A DNA stretch of 5,323 bases, taken from an uncultured Clostridiaceae bacterium. GTDB taxonomy: Bacteria; Bacillota; Clostridia; Clostridiales; Oxobacteraceae. The stretch lies in the NCBI GenBank assembly GCA_937900065.1, contig CALCDS010000238.1, positions 1 to 5,323 on the forward strand, written 5' to 3'. Positions within the stretch are counted from its first letter, which is position 1, and every line of letters begins with the position of its first letter. Below are positions 1-3,449 of the stretch, piece after piece. Under the pieces are notes generated by a model. The model saw only the letters and a list, made by a program, of their open reading frames with translations, did no database searches and had not been told where the DNA came from. The translations under genes and the position numbers were made by a program.

Positions 1-95
1 GCTTCGTACCTTGTCTCCTTATTGCGGCTGCTGCAGGATATGGTGCTTAGTGCAATCATAACTGCCATCATTGCCGATAATATTTTTTTAGACAA
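1..95 (-). CDS. fmnB: Lipoprotein, probable ApbE-type FAD:protein FMN transferase (partial, N-terminus only)
   Basis: Only the first 31 codons are inside the window. The protein starts at a TTG (95-93): MSKKILSAMMAVMIALS, then TISC, with the lipidated Cys at residue 21. It has a short basic n-region, a hydrophobic core and a lipobox, so it is an exported lipoprotein. Mature residues SSRNKETRYEA resemble what I recall of the start of clostridial ApbE proteins, where an RYEA-like stretch leads into the 'FDT' region; that is recollection, not a search. Position directly after the pplA-like gene supports FmnB, the flavin transferase that moves FMN from FAD onto Thr/Ser of exported targets. No catalytic residue is visible here, so the lipoprotein call is firm and the ApbE call is inferred mainly from context. 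TTG is chosen because GAGGTG lies 6 nt upstream, while the nearby ATG (100-98) is out of frame and soon hits a stop. Confidence 0.6.
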   Translation of the reverse strand, partial: MSKKILSAMMAVMIALSTISCSSRNKETRYE

Positions 96-100
96 ACCAT

Positions 101-107
101 TCACCTC
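101..107 (-). promoter_or_regulatory. Ribosome binding site fixing a TTG start for the lipoprotein gene
   Basis: On the minus strand 107-101 reads GAGGTGA. Its GAGGTG core ends 6 nt before the TTG at 95-93, a normal spacing. An ATG at 100-98 directly follows it but is too close and opens a frame that stops after ten codons, so the site decides for TTG. Confidence 0.7.
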
Positions 108-113
108 AATATC

Positions 114-152
114 AATTAAGGAAATTGCGCGATTGGCACAATTTCCTTAATT
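114..152 (-). promoter_or_regulatory. Strong stem-loop between pplA and the downstream lipoprotein gene
   Basis: A perfect 14-bp inverted repeat (114-127 with 139-152) encloses an 11-nt loop (128-138), with two more possible G-C pairs inside after one mismatch. The structure is obvious by eye. It lies 33 nt after the pplA stop codon and ends 6 nt before the next Shine-Dalgarno site. No run of T follows the stem on either strand, so it is not a textbook intrinsic terminator. It may be a weak or partial terminator, a barrier protecting the 3' end of the pplA message, or a structure that tunes expression of the next gene. Confidence 0.6.
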
Positions 153-185
153 AAGAATCAGAATATATTGCTTAGTTTGTTTAGA

Positions 186-1247
186 CTATTTTGCATTCTT
201 GCTTGCTGCTAAAATTATATTCTGGAATGGTGCAATATGGATCGTAACTGAAGATTTAAGATCAGCATCAGATGGGGTGCCTTCAGCAGTAACTGCTATC
301 CCCTTAACTTCATCAGCTGTCTTGCCTACTACATATTTAGCAAAACCTGCTGCTTGCTCATCCCATTCCTTGCCGATCTTTGATGATTTCTTCATGCCAT
401 ACTTCTCTCCAAGTTCATTCTTGCTCGGTACTTCGGCTTTAAGATCAGATGTGATCTTTCCTTCCTTTGTGAAGTTCACCTTTGCCTGCGATGCATCGAT
501 TACGCTGCTTGTAATCTTTCCAGAAGCATCAAATGTGGAAGCCGTATAATAAGAATTGACCTGAGCCAATCCGTCTTTATCTCCAGCATCTTTTGAATCA
601 CCTATATCAGTACTTACACCTAATCCTAACTTATCGTCAGCATTAGCTCCTAAATCCTTAGCATTTTCCGCAGCCTTGCTGACTGCAGTTATGAAATCAC
701 CTACATGTACTGTAACAGAGGAAGACAAATCTTTATCTGAAGCAGTTCCTTCAGATGTAACTGCAATGCCTTTAACCTCTGCCGCTGTCTTTCCGACTAC
801 ATAATCGGCAAAAGCATTGGCTTGTTCATACCATTCCTTACCTATCTTTGAAGCCTTCTTCATTCCGTACTCTTCTTTAAGTTCTTGTTTTGTCTTGAAT
901 GTACTCTTTAAATCAGTAAGTATTTTACCTTCTTTTGAGAAATTGACTTTTGTTTGTGCCACATCAAGAATGCATTTTACAATCTTGCCATCTTTGTCTA
1001 CCGTGACCGCAGCTATTGTGGAGTCGGCCTGTGCCAGTCCGTCTTCATCTCCGGCATCTTTAGAACTTGCAATTGATGTAGCAATAGCAAGACCTGTTTT
1101 CACGCCGCCTTCTGTTTTATCGCTTGAACTTGTACTGTTATTTGTATTTGCATTTGTGTTTGTATTTGCTTTTGTGCTCGAGCCGCAACCGGCCAGCAAA
1201 GATACAGTCAATGCTAATCCCACAAATATTGATACTATCTTTTTCAT
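186..1247 (-). CDS. pplA: PplA-type lipoprotein with two flavin-domain repeats (extracellular electron transfer)
   Basis: 353-aa exported lipoprotein. The signal peptide is residues 1-20 with lipobox LAG-C21. A low-complexity Asn/Thr/Ser linker (about 23-48) is followed by two homologous domains, about 51-187 and 207-343, aligned with a constant offset of 156 residues and no gaps; by eye about two thirds of positions are identical. Shared blocks include SKDAGD, DGLAQ, KVNF-KEGKI, YGMKK, SKIGKEW, YVVGKT and EVKGIAVT. Known role of the family: PplA of Listeria is flavinylated by FmnB and relays electrons from the membrane to outside acceptors. Each domain ends in D-x-D-L-x-S-S-V-T (171-179 and 327-335), which can be laid over the ApbE target motif DxxSGATxT with Ser177 and Ser333 at the acceptor position; this is inference. 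The start is the ATG at 1247, with GGAGGG 7 nt upstream. An in-frame ATG at 1265 lies upstream of the Shine-Dalgarno site and has none of its own. The next gene encodes the probable flavin transferase. Confidence 0.88.
   Translation of the reverse strand: MKKIVSIFVGLALTVSLLAGCGSSTKANTNTNANTNNSTSSSDKTEGGVKTGLAIATSIASSKDAGDEDGLAQADSTIAAVTVDKDGKIVKCILDVAQTKVNFSKEGKILTDLKSTFKTKQELKEEYGMKKASKIGKEWYEQANAFADYVVGKTAAEVKGIAVTSEGTASDKDLSSSVTVHVGDFITAVSKAAENAKDLGANADDKLGLGVSTDIGDSKDAGDKDGLAQVNSYYTASTFDASGKITSSVIDASQAKVNFTKEGKITSDLKAEVPSKNELGEKYGMKKSSKIGKEWDEQAAGFAKYVVGKTADEVKGIAVTAEGTPSDADLKSSVTIHIAPFQNIILAASKNAK
219..1097 (-). repeat. Two tandem domain repeats within pplA (468-bp period)
   Basis: The first copy spans about 687-1097 and the second about 219-629, so equivalent codons lie exactly 468 bp (156 codons) apart with no gap across the aligned blocks. 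The copies have diverged at DNA level but remain about two thirds identical as protein. This points to an old internal duplication that was kept because each copy can carry its own cofactor. Confidence 0.9.
1141..1176 (-). repeat. Hexanucleotide repeat in the pplA linker
   Basis: On the plus strand there are six consecutive units of the form TTTGNN (TTTGTA, TTTGCA, TTTGTG, TTTGTA, TTTGCT, TTTGTG). On the coding strand they give the Asn/Thr/Ala linker just after the lipidated Cys. Loss or gain of one unit would remove or add two residues without breaking the frame. Confidence 0.8.
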
Positions 1248-1254
1248 AGAAAAT

Positions 1255-1260
1255 CCCTCC
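1255..1260 (-). promoter_or_regulatory. pplA ribosome binding site
   Basis: On the minus strand 1260-1255 reads GGAGGG, 7 nt before the ATG at 1247-1245. It overlaps codons of the longer open frame that begins at 1265, which is why the shorter start is preferred. The shorter start also gives a standard MKK signal peptide. Confidence 0.85.
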
Positions 1261-1370
1261 ATCATCTATCTTTTTAATTTTTATTTTAGACTCTGTTTAA
1301 TAAAGATTAGTTTAAGCATCCAAACCTTGTTTACACTTTTTAAGTTCTAAAGCCGTGCCTACGTTCATCA

Positions 1371-1406
1371 AAAACTTTTGTAAACTCACTAATCAGCAAA
1401 AGTCTT
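1371..1406 (-). other. Imperfect stem-loop in the pplA leader region
   Basis: Plus-strand arms 1371-1380 and 1397-1406 can form a 10-bp stem with one G-U pair and a 16-nt loop. On the minus strand the distal arm runs into TTTTTG, vaguely like a terminator or attenuator, but the T-run is largely part of the stem and the stem is AT-rich. It overlaps the possible coding remnant, so it may be incidental. Confidence 0.3.
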
Positions 1407-1414
1407 AGGATTCA

Positions 1415-1443
1415 CTTATACAACTTCGTTAAAAACTTATCAA
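1415..1443 (-). promoter_or_regulatory. Candidate sigma-A type promoter for pplA
   Basis: The minus strand carries TTGATA (1443-1438), a 17-nt spacer, and TATAAG (1420-1415). Each hexamer matches the housekeeping consensus at five of six positions and the spacer is ideal. Transcription would begin near 1408 and give a leader of about 160 nt before pplA. It would let pplA and the transferase be expressed separately from the upstream ndh2-dmkB-eetA-eetB genes. The match is good, but the region also looks like a decayed gene and is AT-rich, so a chance match is possible. Confidence 0.45.
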
Positions 1444-1506
1444 AAGCGTCTATACCACTCCCTTGGATTGTTTAAAAAACCAACATCATACTAAAATAAT
1501 TTTATT

Positions 1507-2028
1507 TCAAACCAGCTTTTTTAATGCCGGTAAAATAAATCTGAGTAAAACAGCAGTAACGATTCCCGCAAATACACCTGAAACCAATAAAATAGGAAGA
1601 TAGACCCATAAAAACAGATTTGAATAAATTATAGATATTGCAATAAACTGGCCTATATTATGAAAAACTGCTCCGCACACACTGACCAGTAAATACGATA
1701 TTTTATCTTTAAATATATATATGAGAAGCAGCATAACGGTAAGTGAAAGCATCCCTCCGCAAAAGCTCAGCAGTGCAGCTACAAATCCTCTCATAATAAA
1801 TACAAAGAAGGATTTCAACGCAGCTATTGAAAATGCCACTTTTCTGCCAAGGAAAAACAATGCATACATTACCGCTATATTAGAAAGCCCGAACTTCACT
1901 CCAGGAACCGCAGCCATTATCGGCGGCAATGAATCTTCTATATAAGACAAAACCAAAGCCATTGCAAAAATAAAAGAGGTTAAAACTAACCGCTTGGTTT
2001 TAGTATAATTATCATCTTTTTTACTCAT
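1507..2028 (-). CDS. eetB: EetB-like Gx transporter family membrane protein (heptaprenyl diphosphate synthase component I family)
   Basis: 173-aa, very hydrophobic protein with about five membrane segments (roughly 13-33, 47-60, 64-106 as one or two, 112-136, 140-167). Family signatures seen are SYIEDSLPP (28-36), PGVKFGLSNI (42-51), a CGG at 90-92 and GAVFHNIGQ (119-127). The family is often labelled heptaprenyl diphosphate synthase component I because it sits next to polyprenyl synthases, but it resembles the membrane S-components of ECF transporters. In the Listeria EET system the equivalent protein is needed for electron transfer from the membrane quinone to outside; its chemistry is not settled. 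The start at 2028 is preferred because family members begin shortly before the first membrane segment. The longer frame from 2097 would overlap eetA by over 50 nt. Only a weak AGAAG (10 nt upstream) precedes the ATG, and the eetA stop is 13 nt away, suggesting translational coupling. The split of the names EetA and EetB between the two proteins is from memory. Confidence 0.85.
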   Translation of the reverse strand: MSKKDDNYTKTKRLVLTSFIFAMALVLSYIEDSLPPIMAAVPGVKFGLSNIAVMYALFFLGRKVAFSIAALKSFFVFIMRGFVAALLSFCGGMLSLTVMLLLIYIFKDKISYLLVSVCGAVFHNIGQFIAISIIYSNLFLWVYLPILLVSGVFAGIVTAVLLRFILPALKKLV

Positions 2029-2041
2029 CGATATAGCACTT

Positions 2042-2434
2042 CTACTTTCCTGAAATAGCATCCAAACCGTCATCGTTAGAACCATCGGCAGGTACAATCT
2101 TTATGAATATCTTATTGGGTATGCATGCAGCAGTTTCTCCAATATTCTTAAGCTTGCCTGTCCTTATACATATTTTATCCGGACAATCTGATTTTTCAAA
2201 ACATATGCTTCCATCCTTATATAAATGAAAGACTACATTCTTGTTTTGTGGTATAGAAAAAGCTTTATCTTCCCCTTTATTCAAATCTACGGTTTCAACC
2301 AACTGATTATTGTAATATATTTCAGCCTTTGCCATCTTGCGGGAAACGACATTTTTATATATAAACCAAGTCAATAAACTTACTGTGACTATTGCAGCAA
2401 GTATTATTATATCACATTTCTTAAAAAATTCCAT
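2042..2434 (-). CDS. eetA: EetA-like membrane-anchored NusG domain II protein
   Basis: 130-aa protein. One N-terminal membrane anchor (about 8-26) with a short basic start is followed by an extracytosolic domain of about 95 residues. The NusG-domain-II signature is clear: KSDCPDKICIRTG (81-93) and CIPNKIFIKI (104-113), with Cys84, Cys89 and Cys104. This stand-alone domain is unrelated in role to the transcription factor NusG. It is commonly encoded beside Gx transporters, and in Listeria the pair is needed for extracellular electron transfer. It lies 46 nt after the polyprenyl synthase gene and 13 nt before the Gx transporter gene, so it is surely co-transcribed with both. The C-terminus ends DAISGK, whose first five residues resemble the start of the DxxSGAT flavinylation motif before the protein stops. 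The start is supported by AAGGAGAG just upstream. Confidence 0.88.
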   Translation of the reverse strand: MEFFKKCDIIILAAIVTVSLLTWFIYKNVVSRKMAKAEIYYNNQLVETVDLNKGEDKAFSIPQNKNVVFHLYKDGSICFEKSDCPDKICIRTGKLKNIGETAACIPNKIFIKIVPADGSNDDGLDAISGK

Positions 2435-2438
2435 AACT

Positions 2439-2444
2439 CTCCTT
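2439..2444 (-). promoter_or_regulatory. eetA ribosome binding site
   Basis: AAGGAG reads on the minus strand at 2444-2439, 4 nt before the ATG at 2434. It is a strong site with slightly short spacing and the only clear one in the 46-nt gap. No promoter or terminator is evident in that gap. Confidence 0.7.
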
Positions 2445-2480
2445 ATACTATCAAAAGTACATTGTTATTTTTCTATCGTG

Positions 2481-3449
2481 TTAAGCCAAACGATAAACCT
2501 TATTCAAAATCAATTGCAGTTTTTGTCTTTTATTCTGTGAAATTTTCAGTTTATCAATGATCTGTTTTGATTTATCATAATATTTTTTTGAAACATCATG
2601 GGCATATTCAAGCCCTCCGCTTTTTGCTACCGATTCATTTATATATTTGATTGAAACTTCCCTCTCTTTGACCTTTTCTTTAAAACCCTTTAAATTTTTA
2701 AAAGCATATATGAGCGGAAGGGTTATTACGCCTTGTTCAAAGTCGGATTGAACAGGTTTTTTGGCCACATCCTTGGTTGTCTCAAAATCCATGCAATCGT
2801 CAGTAATCTGAAAAATCATGCCTGTATATTTTCCAAGCTTCATATAACTTTTTAATTCATGTTCATCACACTTGCTTAAAACAGCACCGCCATAAAAAGA
2901 AGCTTCAAAAAGCGCTGCTGTTTTACCCGATATTATCTTCATGTATTGCATTTCGGACAGATCCAAATTACCATTGTTTATATTCTGTTTCAGTTCACCC
3001 ACTGCCAGCTTTCTCATATAATCAGGTATGTTTAAATTTATATATTCCTCTTTATTTGAACAGGACCCGAATAATCTAAGAGATAAGGAAAGAAGATAAT
3101 CACCACAGATCACCGCAGTTTTTTTTCCATATTTTTTTTGCAAGGTTTCTTTCCCCCGCCTGATATCCGCATCATCCATAACATCATCATGGACCAGCGT
3201 GGCCAGATGCAGTACCTCAACAGCAACTGCAAGCTTTACGGCATCCGGGTGAATCAGGTCCCTTTCATTTTCAGCACATGTTATAAGAGACAGCGCCCTT
3301 ATATTTTTTCCCTTTGAATCTGCCAAATGCTCTATGTATTTTCGGATTGCTATTGGGGATGATCTTAAAACTTTGTCCAGTTCTTTTAGCACTGAGTTCA
3401 TGGCCTCATCAAAGGCCATGAACTCAGTAGCATCATTTTTATTAATCAT
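2481..3449 (-). CDS. dmkB: Trans-polyprenyl diphosphate synthase (DmkB-like, quinone side chain)
   Basis: 322-aa member of the isoprenyl diphosphate synthase family, which condenses isopentenyl diphosphate with an allylic diphosphate to build a long prenyl chain. Both aspartate-rich motifs are intact: DDVMD (88-92) followed by Arg97-Arg98, and DDCMD (217-221). Gly47-Lys48-x-x-Arg51 matches the usual GGKxxRP, although the following Pro is Ala52. Small residues before the first motif (HLATLVHDD, with Ala83 five before Asp88) are typical of enzymes making long products of about C30-C40. The context (ndh2, eetA, eetB) suggests the side chain of a demethylmenaquinone used for electron export, as for DmkB in Listeria. 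The gene overlaps the ndh2 stop by 8 nt. The ATG at 3449 is preferred; AAGAAGG lies 13 nt upstream, rather far. Met11 (3419) is an alternative start but has no Shine-Dalgarno site and lies inside a strong inverted repeat. Confidence 0.9.
   Translation of the reverse strand: MINKNDATEFMAFDEAMNSVLKELDKVLRSSPIAIRKYIEHLADSKGKNIRALSLITCAENERDLIHPDAVKLAVAVEVLHLATLVHDDVMDDADIRRGKETLQKKYGKKTAVICGDYLLSLSLRLFGSCSNKEEYINLNIPDYMRKLAVGELKQNINNGNLDLSEMQYMKIISGKTAALFEASFYGGAVLSKCDEHELKSYMKLGKYTGMIFQITDDCMDFETTKDVAKKPVQSDFEQGVITLPLIYAFKNLKGFKEKVKEREVSIKYINESVAKSGGLEYAHDVSKKYYDKSKQIIDKLKISQNKRQKLQLILNKVYRLA
3391..3428 (-). repeat. Perfect 16-bp inverted repeat at the 5' end of dmkB
   Basis: Plus-strand arms 3391-3406 (starting ACTGAGTTCATGG) and 3413-3428 are exact reverse complements around a 6-nt loop. 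The repeat covers codons 8-20 of the polyprenyl synthase gene, with an in-frame ATG in each arm. In mRNA it would be a very stable hairpin starting about 21 nt after the start codon. It has no T-run after it. Confidence 0.85.

Larger units (their letters stand above)
1312..1487 (-). pseudogene. Decayed, frame-shifted coding remnant in the eetB-pplA gap (unrecognised)
   Basis: The gap has no intact gene, but pieces of it read like protein. From 1487 one frame gives DVGFLNNPREWYRRF, then a stop. After two further stops the same frame gives VNPKTFAD (1415-1392), then a stop. A single-base shift there leads into a 25-codon run from GTG at 1389, MSLQKFLMNV and GTALELKKCKQGLDA, ending at a TAA at 1314-1312. 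Adding one T at 1392 would fuse VNPKTFAD to LVSLQKFL. With three internal stops and one shift this looks like the degraded C-terminal part of a gene, not a working small protein, and the GTG has no clear Shine-Dalgarno site. I do not recognise the family. Chance cannot be excluded in so short a stretch. Confidence 0.4.

Noticed and set aside
98..100. ATG at 100-98 as the start of the left-edge lipoprotein gene
   Set aside because: It is out of frame with the signal peptide and runs into a stop after ten codons.
199..549. Open frames on the plus strand opposite pplA (199-549, 817-1350)
   Set aside because: They lie antisense to a well-supported lipoprotein gene, show no family motif and have no convincing ribosome site; their openness follows from the codon pattern of pplA.
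1141..1176. CRISPR-like short repeats
   Set aside because: Units are only 6 bp, contiguous, without spacers, and lie inside a coding linker.
1493..1505. Terminator after eetB
   Set aside because: The palindrome TAAAATTATTTTA is AT-only and too short for a stable stem; no other convincing terminator follows the gene.
2029..2097. Longer start for the Gx transporter gene at 2097
   Set aside because: It would overlap the NusG-II gene by over 50 nt and add 23 residues unlike the family; the ATG at 2028 fits the family N-terminus.
2435..2480. Promoter in the dmkB-eetA gap
   Set aside because: No pair of -35 and -10 hexamers with usable spacing is visible; only a ribosome site is.
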